From Actinophytocola sp050699915 (GTDB lineage: Bacteria; Actinomycetota; Actinomycetes; Mycobacteriales; Pseudonocardiaceae): DNA of 36,049 nucleotides. The position numbers were made by a program, and so were the translations under genes. Each line of letters opens with the position of its first letter. The first letter of the stretch is position 1. Shown here in pieces: positions 22,588-31,100 of this stretch. The stretch spans positions 1 to 36,049 of the forward strand of contig NZ_JBOHGA010000041.1 of assembly GCF_050699915.1 (NCBI RefSeq), read 5' to 3'. The notes beneath the pieces were generated by a model. The model did no database searches, was not told the origin of the DNA, and worked only from the letters and a program-made list of their open reading frames with translations.

Positions 22588-24075
22588 TCAGACTCCGATG
22601 CGGTGCCAGGGTCCCCAGATGGCGAAGGTCATGCCGCGGGAGGCCTGGATGTTGATGAAGAGGGTGTGGCCGTCCGGGGTGAAGGTCGAGCCGGCGAACT
22701 CGTCGTCGAACCTCGGGGTGCCGGTGCTGCTGACGAGGCGGTTGAGGGCGATGTCGAACAGCTGGCCGGAGCGCGAGAGACCCCGGACGTAGTTGTTGTT
22801 GACGTTGTCCTCGCAGACGACGAGGGTGCCTCGGGGACTGGTGGTCACGTTGTCGGGGAAGTCCAGCACGTCCGAGCCGGGGGACTGGAAGACCAGCCGC
22901 AGCGTGGACGAGCGGATGTCGTAGGCCCAGACCTGGCCGCTGCCGTTGCCGTAGCCGTCGGGGATCGGACCCAGCTCGGTCTCGGCCGGGCCGCCGCCCT
23001 GCGTGGAGGTGAAGTAGACCTTCCCGTCGTCGTAGGCCGAGCCCTCCAGGCGGGAGAAGAACGCCGCTCCCTGGTCCCAGCCCTGCCGGCCGACATGGGT
23101 CAGCGCCGTGTTGTTGGTGGTGGGTGCCGGTTGGCCCGGTGTGTAGGGGAAGGTCGGCGCGGGATCGTCGATGTCCACCCACTCCACCCGATAGGTGGCC
23201 TTGGCGGGCTGAGCGGCGGCGAGGTTGAGGTTCGGCTTTCCCTTTACCTTCAACATCTGCAGCCGACCGCCGTTGCCGAGACGGCCGGTGTGCTTCGGGT
23301 CGCGCCGCGGCTTGTAGCGGTAGAAACCCGACGGGAAGCCGAAGTTGTCCTCGGTGAGGTACAGCGCGCCGCCGCGTGGGTCGTACGCCACCGACTCGTG
23401 GGCGAACCGGCCTGCCGACGTCAGCGGCTCCCGTTCGGACTCGCCGTCGACCGGAACCTCGAAGACGAAGCCGTGCCGCTGCGTGAGCGCCGTGTTCGGC
23501 GCGCCGGTGAAGTCGGGCCCGACGTCGGGACCGTTGATCGTCTCCTCGCAGCTGACCCAGCTGCCCCAGGGCATCCGCCCACCGGAGCAGTTCATCTGGG
23601 TGCCGTTGAGGCTGGTGTAGGACCGGACGACCTCGCCGAAGCGGGTCACCTCGATGGTCGTGGTCCCGCCCTGGGCCATCGGGTCGTAGGCCTTGCTCGC
23701 GTCGCCGAACGCCGGGCCGGCGTTGTTCAGCTCGTGGTTGCGGACGAGCAGGTAGTTGCCCGGCTTGCAACGCCGGCCCTGGGCCGCGAACACGCCCATG
23801 CCGTCGTGCCGCCCCGGCAGGTTGGTGCCGTCGTCGAGCTCCACCGGGAACTCGGTGTCATGGAAGGACCGGTACTTGAAGCCCGCCGGCAACCACAACC
23901 GGACGACGTCGTCCCGCAGGTCGGGGACCGGGCGCAGCTCGCGGAAGCCGCCCGACGGCGCGGTCGGCTCGGCCGCCGCGCGGTTCACGAACCCGAGGAA
24001 CGGGCCGCCGAGCACTGTGCCACCCGCTACCGCCGCGGCACGTCGAAGGACAGAACGCCGGTCGATGTCAGCCAT
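22588..24075 (-). CDS. Tat-exported PhoX/DUF839-family phosphatase-like protein
   Basis: The 495-residue protein starts with a twin-arginine signal (DRRSVLRRAAAVAGG, Arg6-Arg7), so it would be folded with its metals before export. The body is a DUF839/PhoX-type propeller. GTQMNCSGGRMPWGSWVSCE contains the conserved Cys163 and Cys176 and the acidic pair E177-E178. Other typical blocks are LVRNHELN, GRFAHESVAYDPRGGALYLT, EDNFGFPSGFYRY and VCEDNVNNNYVRGL. PhoX enzymes are calcium- and iron-dependent alkaline phosphatases that release phosphate from organic phosphates. This member is of the shorter class, and activity is not certain. The ATG at 24075 fits the signal peptide. A possible PHO box lies about 42-63 bases upstream. 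Confidence 0.87.
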   Translation of the reverse strand: MADIDRRSVLRRAAAVAGGTVLGGPFLGFVNRAAAEPTAPSGGFRELRPVPDLRDDVVRLWLPAGFKYRSFHDTEFPVELDDGTNLPGRHDGMGVFAAQGRRCKPGNYLLVRNHELNNAGPAFGDASKAYDPMAQGGTTTIEVTRFGEVVRSYTSLNGTQMNCSGGRMPWGSWVSCEETINGPDVGPDFTGAPNTALTQRHGFVFEVPVDGESEREPLTSAGRFAHESVAYDPRGGALYLTEDNFGFPSGFYRYKPRRDPKHTGRLGNGGRLQMLKVKGKPNLNLAAAQPAKATYRVEWVDIDDPAPTFPYTPGQPAPTTNNTALTHVGRQGWDQGAAFFSRLEGSAYDDGKVYFTSTQGGGPAETELGPIPDGYGNGSGQVWAYDIRSSTLRLVFQSPGSDVLDFPDNVTTSPRGTLVVCEDNVNNNYVRGLSRSGQLFDIALNRLVSSTGTPRFDDEFAGSTFTPDGHTLFINIQASRGMTFAIWGPWHRIGV

Positions 24076-24116
24076 CGCACGATCCTCTGGCTCCGTTGAC
24101 CTGACCGCAACGCCGC

Positions 24117-24138
24117 GTTCATTACAACTTCATCTCGC
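24117..24138 (+). promoter_or_regulatory. Possible PHO box (two 11-base direct repeats) upstream of the phoX-like gene
   Basis: GTTCATTACAA and CTTCATCTCGC lie end to end, so TTCAT recurs exactly 11 bases apart. Streptomyces PhoP boxes are built from 11-base direct repeats resembling G(G/T)TCAYYYR(G/C)G, and PhoX-type genes are classic targets. The repeats read on the plus strand while the gene is on the minus strand, and the last positions match poorly, so this is only a candidate. Confidence 0.35.
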
Positions 24139-24180
24139 CGACACCCACTGTTCAGGATGGACGATGTGGGCTCACTGGTC

Positions 24181-24254
24181 GCGCTTCTCCCACCGCGCCT
24201 CCTCGGTGCCGTCGGCGGACGGACGGCCGACGAGGAGGCCGCGGTGGAAGCGCC
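24181..24254. terminator. Long imperfect inverted repeat just after the methyltransferase gene
   Basis: The arms 24181-24213 and 24222-24254 are each about 33 bases. They pair with only a few bulges around an 8-base loop. Blocks GCGCTTC, CACCGCG, CCTCCTCG and CCGTC of the left arm are all mirrored on the right. The structure begins two bases beyond the stop of the methyltransferase gene on the minus strand. It would form a very stable hairpin, most simply a transcription terminator for the three-gene cassette. No T tract follows. Confidence 0.6.
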
Positions 24255-24256
24255 AC

Positions 24257-25063
24257 TCAGGACTTGTCGGCTACGGCGACCAGGTACTCCCAGTCGCTGA
24301 CCATGGTGTCGTCCGCCGACCGGTTCGAGGTGGTGGCCAGGGCGATCATGTCGTCGCGGAAGGCGCGTCTGCCGGCGTCGTCCAGCCGGCCTGCCGCGGC
24401 ATGCGTCGGGCCGTAGTGGGTCAGGAAGAAGTCGGCGAAGTACTCCGCGGACGGGAAACGCTGGGTGACCGTCGTGGTGCCCAGCGACACCGCCTTGCGG
24501 CCGAGCAGCTCCCGCACGGTGTCCGCGTCGCCCCATCTGGTGGGCGGCAGGGAGCCGGCGGGGGGCGGCGCGTGACCCGCGACGGTCTTCAGCAGCTGCC
24601 CGATGAACCCGGCCGGCGTCCAGCTCGCGATCGCGATGCGGCCGCCCGGCCGGCACACCCGCACCAGCTCGTCGGCCGCGCGCTGGTGGTCCGCGGTGAA
24701 CATGACGCCGATGGCCGAGAACACGTAGTCGAAGGTGTCGTCCTCGAACGGCAGGTTCTCCGCGTCCGCCACCTGGAAGTCGACGGCCAGAGCCTCGGCC
24801 GCCGCCCGTCGCTGCGCGGACTCGACCAGCGCGGGCACGTAGTCGATGCCGGTGACGTGACAGAACCGGCGGGCCGCGGCGATCGCGACGTGTCCGGTCC
24901 CCGTCGCCACGTCCAGCACTCGCGCGCCCGCGTGCAGGTCCGCGGCCTCGACCAGGGTCTCGGCCAGCGGCACGGTGATCCAGGCGATCTTGCCGTAGTC
25001 ACCGCTGCTCCACACCTTCTGCTGCTTCGTCTTGATCTCGTCGAACGATACTGCGCTACTCAT
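24257..25063 (-). CDS. SAM-dependent methyltransferase (UbiE/Coq5-like) of the monooxygenase cassette
   Basis: The 268-residue enzyme has the class I methyltransferase core: RVLDVATGTGHVAIAAARR (motif I at about 48-66), VTGIDYVPALVESAQRRA, FQVADAENLPFEDDTFDYVF and ELVRVCRPGGRIAIASW. The C-terminal third (about 180-268) is a substrate cap with a WGDADTVRELLG segment, as in UbiE-like enzymes that methylate small aromatic or polyketide substrates. Its ATG overlaps the TGA of the monooxygenase gene as ATGA, and AAGGAAG lies upstream, so it is made together with that enzyme. Methylation of a product of the flavoenzyme is the likely role, inferred from coupling. A long hairpin follows the stop. Confidence 0.87.
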   Translation of the reverse strand: MSSAVSFDEIKTKQQKVWSSGDYGKIAWITVPLAETLVEAADLHAGARVLDVATGTGHVAIAAARRFCHVTGIDYVPALVESAQRRAAAEALAVDFQVADAENLPFEDDTFDYVFSAIGVMFTADHQRAADELVRVCRPGGRIAIASWTPAGFIGQLLKTVAGHAPPPAGSLPPTRWGDADTVRELLGRKAVSLGTTTVTQRFPSAEYFADFFLTHYGPTHAAAGRLDDAGRRAFRDDMIALATTSNRSADDTMVSDWEYLVAVADKS

Positions 25064-26946
25064 CGTGCTACTTCCTTTGTTTCGTGCCGTTCCGGCAATG
25101 GGTAGGGAGAGATGATCGGTAGGTATGAGTCGGGAGCTCCGTAGTCGCGGATGGACTCGACGTCGCGGCGTCCGCTGATCGCGCGGAAGAGCTCGTAGCG
25201 GTCGGCGGTGACCGTGGCGCCGGGCGTGCCGTGGCCCACGACCCACTCCCGGCCGTCGGCTCGCAGCCGTAACGCGGGCAGGCCCTGCTCGACGATTCGC
25301 GCGTGCAGCCACTGGCGGTACATCGCGAACCCGAACCGCGCCACGGGCGATGACGTGTCCGGCGGCAGACCGAGTGCCTCGCGCAGGTCGTCGAGGTGCA
25401 CCGACAGGTCCGCGGCCGGCGAGGAGACCATCCAGGCCGGCACCTCGGATCCGGTGCCGCGCCGGAGCATGCCGACCCACGTGCGGCCGTGCTCGTCGAA
25501 CTCACGCAGCAACGCGGGAAGGTCGAGCACGGCGCGCGCGCCGACCTGGTCCGCCGTCCAGTGGTCCCGCGCCGCGGCCAGGTCGGGATCGCGCCAGGCG
25601 TCCAGCGCGCCCGCGAAGTAGGTGCCGCGCCCGGAGTCCTCGGCGACGCCGGTCAGATGCGCGACCAGGTCCCGGACCGTCCACTCGGGACACGCGGGCA
25701 CGGCCGTCTCGAGAGCGGCGGGGGAGAGGTCCTCGACCAGCGCCCGCACCCGCCGCTGCCCGTCCTCGTACGCCCCCGCGGCACTCCAGCGGGCGACCCG
25801 GTCGGGCGTGAACACCTCCGACGGCCGGCGCAGCTTGGTGAACGTGTCCAGGAAGCCTTGCCCCGCGACGGGATCCGCTTCGAGTCCGGCGTAATGGACG
25901 GCCGCGCCGCTCGTGTCGAACCGGGCCAGCCGGTAGGACCAGTCGTAGTGCTCTTCGGCACGGGAGTCGCGCCACTGCTGGTACCCGCTCAGGTCCTCGT
26001 CGCCGGTCAGCGCCGCCGCGAGGTAGTGGGCCTGCTGCATGGCATCGCCGATGCCCTGTGCGGTGACCGGGTGCTTGAAGTGGCCGGCGTCGCCGAGCAG
26101 CGCCCACCCGGCGCCCGCTGCCTGGCGGAAGTGGCCCCGCATCATCGTCTCGGGCACCACGACCAGCGGTGAGATCCGTGAGGCACCGTCGAGCAACCGC
26201 GGGTTGAGCACCGCGGGGAACTGGTGCAGCCCGTCGCGGTAGCGCTGCTCGCGGACCTCGGTGGAACCACGCGTGATCTCCGGCGGTCCGGCGAGCGAGA
26301 GCAGGTGGATGCCGTCCTCGCAGGGCACCGACATCAGCGCGGCTCGCTCGTGCATGTCGATGTGGCACCACTCGGCTGCGGGCAGCCCCCGCCAGTACGC
26401 CATGAGGAAGGCCATCTCGCCACGCCGCTCATGCTCGGCCGGCAGGTGCAGACGCCGGGCGATCGTCGACATGCGACCGTCCGCGCCGAACACCCACCGC
26501 GACTCGACGCGTTCCCCGTTGTCCAGGACGACTCCGCGCACCGGGTCGGCGCCGATCAGCTCCTGGACCTGGCGGCCGAACAGGGTGTGCGCCCCGGCAT
26601 CCCGAGCGGTGTCGACGAGCGCGGCGTCGAGGACGATCCGCCGGACGCAGGCGCCGCGTTCGAACCGGCCGAACGGGGTGAAGTCGCCGGCGACCTGGCG
26701 CCCGTGCACCCGCCAGCCGAAGTGGACGAACGGGATCCGGTGCTCCGCCTGAAGTCGTCGCAGGGCACCGAGCTCGTCCAGGCGCTGCAGGGTGTCCGGG
26801 AACATCATGTGGGTGGACACGGTGTCGCTGGGGAAACGGTCGCGGTCCACGAGGAGCACGCGCCAGCCCGCCCGGGCCAGCAGGGTCGCCAGGGTCGCTC
26901 CCGCCACGCGGGCTCCGACGACGATCGCGTCGTATCGCTCGCTCAT
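25060..26946 (-). CDS. FAD-dependent monooxygenase fused to a mycothiol-dependent maleylpyruvate isomerase-like domain
   Basis: This 628-residue protein has two enzymatic modules. Residues 1-385 form an FAD-binding oxidoreductase/monooxygenase of the geranylgeranyl-reductase-like group, with AIVVGARVAGATLATLLARA for the ADP part of FAD, VFGADGRMSTIARRL, and GDAGHFKHPVTAQGIGDAM (about 285-303) for the flavin. Residues 395-628 form an MDMPI-type domain. CPEWTVRDLVAHLTG (His430) and ADLSVHLDD (an aspartate four residues before His517) match its metal ligands, with aspartate where characterised enzymes have glutamate, and a C-terminal GATVTADRYELFRAISGRR follows. Oxidation followed by a thiol-assisted isomerisation or adduct step is a plausible combination. 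Both ends overlap neighbouring genes by ATGA. The substrate is unknown. Confidence 0.85.
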   Translation of the reverse strand: MSERYDAIVVGARVAGATLATLLARAGWRVLLVDRDRFPSDTVSTHMMFPDTLQRLDELGALRRLQAEHRIPFVHFGWRVHGRQVAGDFTPFGRFERGACVRRIVLDAALVDTARDAGAHTLFGRQVQELIGADPVRGVVLDNGERVESRWVFGADGRMSTIARRLHLPAEHERRGEMAFLMAYWRGLPAAEWCHIDMHERAALMSVPCEDGIHLLSLAGPPEITRGSTEVREQRYRDGLHQFPAVLNPRLLDGASRISPLVVVPETMMRGHFRQAAGAGWALLGDAGHFKHPVTAQGIGDAMQQAHYLAAALTGDEDLSGYQQWRDSRAEEHYDWSYRLARFDTSGAAVHYAGLEADPVAGQGFLDTFTKLRRPSEVFTPDRVARWSAAGAYEDGQRRVRALVEDLSPAALETAVPACPEWTVRDLVAHLTGVAEDSGRGTYFAGALDAWRDPDLAAARDHWTADQVGARAVLDLPALLREFDEHGRTWVGMLRRGTGSEVPAWMVSSPAADLSVHLDDLREALGLPPDTSSPVARFGFAMYRQWLHARIVEQGLPALRLRADGREWVVGHGTPGATVTADRYELFRAISGRRDVESIRDYGAPDSYLPIISPYPLPERHETKEVAR

Positions 26947-28070
26947 CGCGCACCAACCTTCGCGCTGGTTCGAGGTGCCGCCGTGACCCCGACAGACAGC
27001 AGCAGGAGGATGGCTAGGACCGAGCCGAGCCCGGACCATCCGGCAAGTATGAGCCCTAGACCGCCCAGAGCGCTGCCGCCGAAGTACCCGAACTGCACGG
27101 CGGCCGCACGCACGCTCATGGCCTGCAACGGCCCGGCGCCCAGGTCGAGCCCGAGGGAGCTGCCGGCCATCATCCGCATGCCGGCGATGAATGCGGTCAG
27201 GGCGAACAGCGCGACCGACATGCCGAACGAAGGCCGGAACGAGCCGAGCAGCAGCGCCGCGGCGGCCAGTGCGGGGGCGGTGACGAGCACCATCCGGTGT
27301 GCGGCGAGAGCCACCCAGCGTCGTGCGAGGAGGGTGCCCACCACGTAGGCGGACGCCGCTATGCCGAGCGCCGTCCCGGCCGTCGTGACCGACACGGCAT
27401 GGGAGTCGGTGATGAGGCTTCCGGTGTAGACGAGTACGCCTGCCCAGCCGGCGAACGCCAGCAGCTCCCCAGCTGCCCAGCGGGCGACCCCGGGTCGCCG
27501 CAGCGGTGAACCCACCGCGGCCGGTTCGGGCTCGCCGCGTTCGTGTCCGCGGACCCCGGTCAGCGCCAGGAGGCTGGCCACGAGCGGGAGCAGCCAGATC
27601 AGCCGCCAGCTCTGGGCGCCGAGCACGCCGACGATCGGCATGCCGACGACCCACGCGACCGGCTGGCCGATCAGCGCCCAGGACAGCACCGCGGCGCGCT
27701 GGCCGTCCGGTGCCCACCGCGCGGGCGCGGCCAGTCCGGCGGCGAGAACCAGCGCCATGCCCGCGCCGAGGATGATCTGCGCGGTGGCGAGCACCTCGAA
27801 GCTCGGTGCGACGGCACTGGCCACCGACGCGATCGCGATCGACGTGAGCCCGCCGGACAGCAGGTCACGCAGGTGCCAGCCGCGCCGGCCGGCGAGCAGG
27901 CCGAGCGCCACGACCGCGGCGACGGCACCGGAGACCGACCGGAGCTGCCCGGCCGCCGCCGTCGAGACGTCGAAGTCCCGGGCGACGTCGGACAGCACCG
28001 GGGTCAGGACCAACAGGCCCGACTGGCCGGCGAACAGGCAGCCGAACAGGGTGACGGCGGGAGATTTCAT
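26943..28070 (-). CDS. MFS transporter (drug/metabolite exporter type)
   Basis: The 375-residue membrane protein has about 11-12 hydrophobic segments. The first is AVTLFGCLFAGQSGLLVLTP, and the cytoplasmic loop LAGRRGWHLRDLLSGG falls where the MFS A-motif lies, though the sequence there is degenerate. It resembles the DHA-type exporters that expel small molecules with a proton gradient. It is the first gene of the coupled cassette; its TGA overlaps the ATG of the fusion enzyme. The ATG at 28070 has AGAGGACT upstream. Export of the cassette's product, or of a toxic substrate, is the natural reading of the context. At 375 residues it is slightly short for the family but has no visible break. 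Confidence 0.85.
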   Translation of the reverse strand: MKSPAVTLFGCLFAGQSGLLVLTPVLSDVARDFDVSTAAAGQLRSVSGAVAAVVALGLLAGRRGWHLRDLLSGGLTSIAIASVASAVAPSFEVLATAQIILGAGMALVLAAGLAAPARWAPDGQRAAVLSWALIGQPVAWVVGMPIVGVLGAQSWRLIWLLPLVASLLALTGVRGHERGEPEPAAVGSPLRRPGVARWAAGELLAFAGWAGVLVYTGSLITDSHAVSVTTAGTALGIAASAYVVGTLLARRWVALAAHRMVLVTAPALAAAALLLGSFRPSFGMSVALFALTAFIAGMRMMAGSSLGLDLGAGPLQAMSVRAAAVQFGYFGGSALGGLGLILAGWSGLGSVLAILLLLSVGVTAAPRTSAKVGAR

Positions 28071-28098
28071 CGTGAGTCCTCTGTTGCTGTGGTGATGG

Positions 28099-28114
28099 AC
28101 CCACGATCGGTGGT
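28099..28114. promoter_or_regulatory. 16-bp imperfect palindrome upstream of the MFS cassette
   Basis: ACCCACGATCGGTGGT matches its own reverse complement at 12 of 16 positions around the central CGATCG. It lies 29 to 44 bases upstream of the MFS start, in the only gap (71 bases) between the BTAD regulator gene and the cassette, where a promoter or operator would be expected. Its role is a guess. Confidence 0.3.
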
Positions 28115-28141
28115 CTGCGTTGAAGTTCTGTGTAAGTGCCG

Positions 28142-31100
28142 TTAAAGCAGGTCGCGCCAGCGCTGCGCCGCGCCGATCTCGTCGAGAACCCGCGCCGCGA
28201 CCCGCAGCCTCGGCGCGGGGTCGGCCGCCAGCCGTGACCAGTCGCGCAGGGCCAGCGCCCGCCGCCAGGGCAGCCGGAACTCGGTGAAGATTCGCACCGC
28301 GTTCTCGTACGCGGCATCGGACTCACCTCGCCGCCCACGGGCCGCGGCCAGCGCCCCACGGGCCAGCTCGACCGCCCCCAGCTGGCCGCGCCAGTCCTGG
28401 CCGGCGGAGAGGATCTCCGCGCAGCGGGACACGTGCTCGGCGGCAGTGCCGACCTCGCCCTCCGTGGCGTGGATGCGCGCCAGCTCGGCCCGGACGAGCA
28501 ACTCGGCCGGCACCTGCGGACCGTCGATGCCGAGTGCCAGCGCGTGCTCCAGCGCCGCGAGCGCACCGTCCCGATCCCCGAGCAGCAGGCGGGCACCGGC
28601 CAGCCAGCGCGCGTTGAGCACCGCGTCGTGCCGGTCCCCGGCGGACTCGTCGGCCGCCAGCGCCGCGGCCCAGGCCTGCTCCGCTTGTTCCCACTCGCCG
28701 TCGAGGAACAGCAGGTACCGCCTGCTCACGGCGTCGGCGGGCAGTGGTTCCGCCGCGCGCCGGGCGGTGGGCAGCTCACCCATGACGGCCGCGGCGAGCA
28801 CGAACTGGTCGACGACGGTGGCGTGCGGATGCCCGAACGTGTCGAACCGGGCCTGGGTCAGGCCGCGGCGACACCACATCCTGGCCGCGCCGGGATCGAG
28901 GAGGTACTCGGTCGCGCACAGTGCGGCGGCGTTCACCGACGGCCAGCCCAGGTACGCGTCGCCGAGCTCGTGAGTGGCGGCCCACATCCGTTCCAGCACG
29001 GCCGACGCCTCGGCCAGCTCGCCGCGGTTGAACTCGAACCAGGCGCGTCCCCAGGACGCGAGCACGACGAGGTCCTTCCGGCCGAGCTCTCCGGCCAGCG
29101 CGACGGCATCCGCCGAGGCCGTGCCGAGCAGGTCGGTCCGCAGCCCGTACATGGCCGCCTGGGACAGGCCGCGGAGTACCTGGAAGTCGGGCCCGCGGTC
29201 GTCGCGCAGCGTGCGCGCGGCGGTGAAGTGCTCGATCGCGCGTGGAATGTCCATCACCGAGTGGTGTGTGGACAGTGCGCCGCCGATGCGGCCGTGCACC
29301 GAAGCGGCCGAAGCGTCGTCGCCGGAGTGCTCGAGCGCCGACTCGAGCAGCCGGACCGCTTCGGAGAAGCCGATGCTCGACTTGATCCGGAGCATCGCCG
29401 CACGCACCTCCGCGTCCGCCAGCCGTTCCGGAAGCGCGTTCGTGTGCGAGAGCAGCCCGACCGCGGCCTCGGCGTGTGCGACGGCCTCGTCCCACGCGTA
29501 GAGCCGCCGTGCCTCCTCGGCCGCCCGAAGGCTGACGTCGGCGGCCTGCACCGGATCGGCCGCGGACCCGGCCGCCCGCAGGTGCACCGCCGCGGTGACC
29601 ACGTCGCTCGTCCGGCCCGACTCCAGCAACGCCGTGGCCGCCCGCAGGTGCAGGCGCTGGCGCCTCGGGACGGGCAGGCCGGCGTACACCGCGTCGCGCA
29701 TCAGGTCGTGCGGGAAGGCGTAGCTGACCGACCACGAACTGCCCGACACCACGAGGAACCCCGCGCCGACCGCGCCCTCGACCGCGTCGATCACGCGGTC
29801 CTCCGACTCGTCGGCCAGCCGCAGCAGCAGTGCGAACTCCACCTCGCGGCCGATCACCGCCGCCCGGCCCACGACGTCCTGGGTCCGCTCCGGCAGGCCA
29901 CGCAGCCGGTGTCGCAGGATGTCCCGCACGCCGGCGGGCACCGGCCAGGTGCGGCTGCCGAGCTCGCCGCGAGCGTCGAGGTCGCGAACGACTTCCGTTG
30001 CGTAGAGCGGGTTTCCGCCGGTGTTGTGCCACAGCTGCCGCGCGAACTCCGCCGGCGGGTCGGTGTCGGTCAGCTCGGTGACCAGTGCCCGGAGGTCCAC
30101 TTCGGACAGCGGTCGCAGGTCGAGCCGCTCCGCGACGCCACGCCCCTCGATCTCGGCGAGCAGCTCCAGCAGCGGGGCGTGCGTGCTGCCGGGCGGGTCG
30201 CGCAGGCACACCGCCACGAGCACGTGCTCGGGCAGGTGCCTGACCAGGTGGCCCACCAGCAGCGCGCTGGCCCGGTCGATGCGTTCGGCCTCCTCCACCA
30301 CGACGGCCACCGGTGCCATGGCGGCGAGCTGGGCCAGCACCCAGCCGATCGCGCCGAACACGGCCTGCCGGTCCTCGGCCGGCGACTCCGCGGGCAGGTC
30401 GAGCAGGCCGGCGAGCCGGTCGCGGACCGCCGCGGGCGCGCCGGCCAGCACTCTCGCGGCGTCCGCACTGGACCGCAACGCGTCGGCGATCGGCTGGAAC
30501 GGCACGGCGCTGGCGTGGTCGCAACGCCCGACCAGGAACACCGCCGGATCCTGGGCCGCGCGGTGGGCGAACTCGGCGACGAGCCGGGTCTTGCCGACCC
30601 CGGCCTCGCCGGAGATCACCACGACCCGCCGGTCGCCGTCGCGAACCGCACGCCACTGGTCGAGCAGCCGGTCGAGCTCCGCGGCCCGCCCCACGATCCG
30701 CACCCGGCGCGCGACGGAGAACAACGCGTCGGGTGGGGCGGTCACGAGAGTGTCCAGCGCTCGCACCGCACGGTCCGCGCGGGGTGCCAGTGCGGGATCG
30801 TGGCGCAGGATGGCCGTCTCCAGCTCCGCCAGCGCCGGCCCCGGGTCCAGCCCGAGCTCGTCGGCGAGCCGCTGCCTCGCTGCGGCGTACACCGCGAGCG
30901 CGTCCACGTGCCGGCCCGACCGGTACAGCGCGAGCATGAGCTGGCCGCAGAACCGTTCCCGGTAGGGATGCTCCGCGACCAGTACCTCCAGTTCGGAGCT
31001 CACCTCCTGGTGCCTGCCCAGCGCGAGATCGGCCTCGATCCGTCCCTCCAGCGTGACGAGGCGCAGCTCGTCGAGCCGGGACGTCTCGGCCGCGGCGAAC

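Noticed and set aside
22375..24099. Open frame on the plus strand opposite the PhoX-like gene
   Set aside because: No family motif is visible, and it mirrors the codons of a well-supported Tat-exported protein.
21065..25063. Idea that the thioesterase, ROK relic, PhoX and methyltransferase form one biosynthetic cluster
   Set aside because: Orientations differ, spacing is irregular, and no synthase, carrier protein or shared promoter is present.
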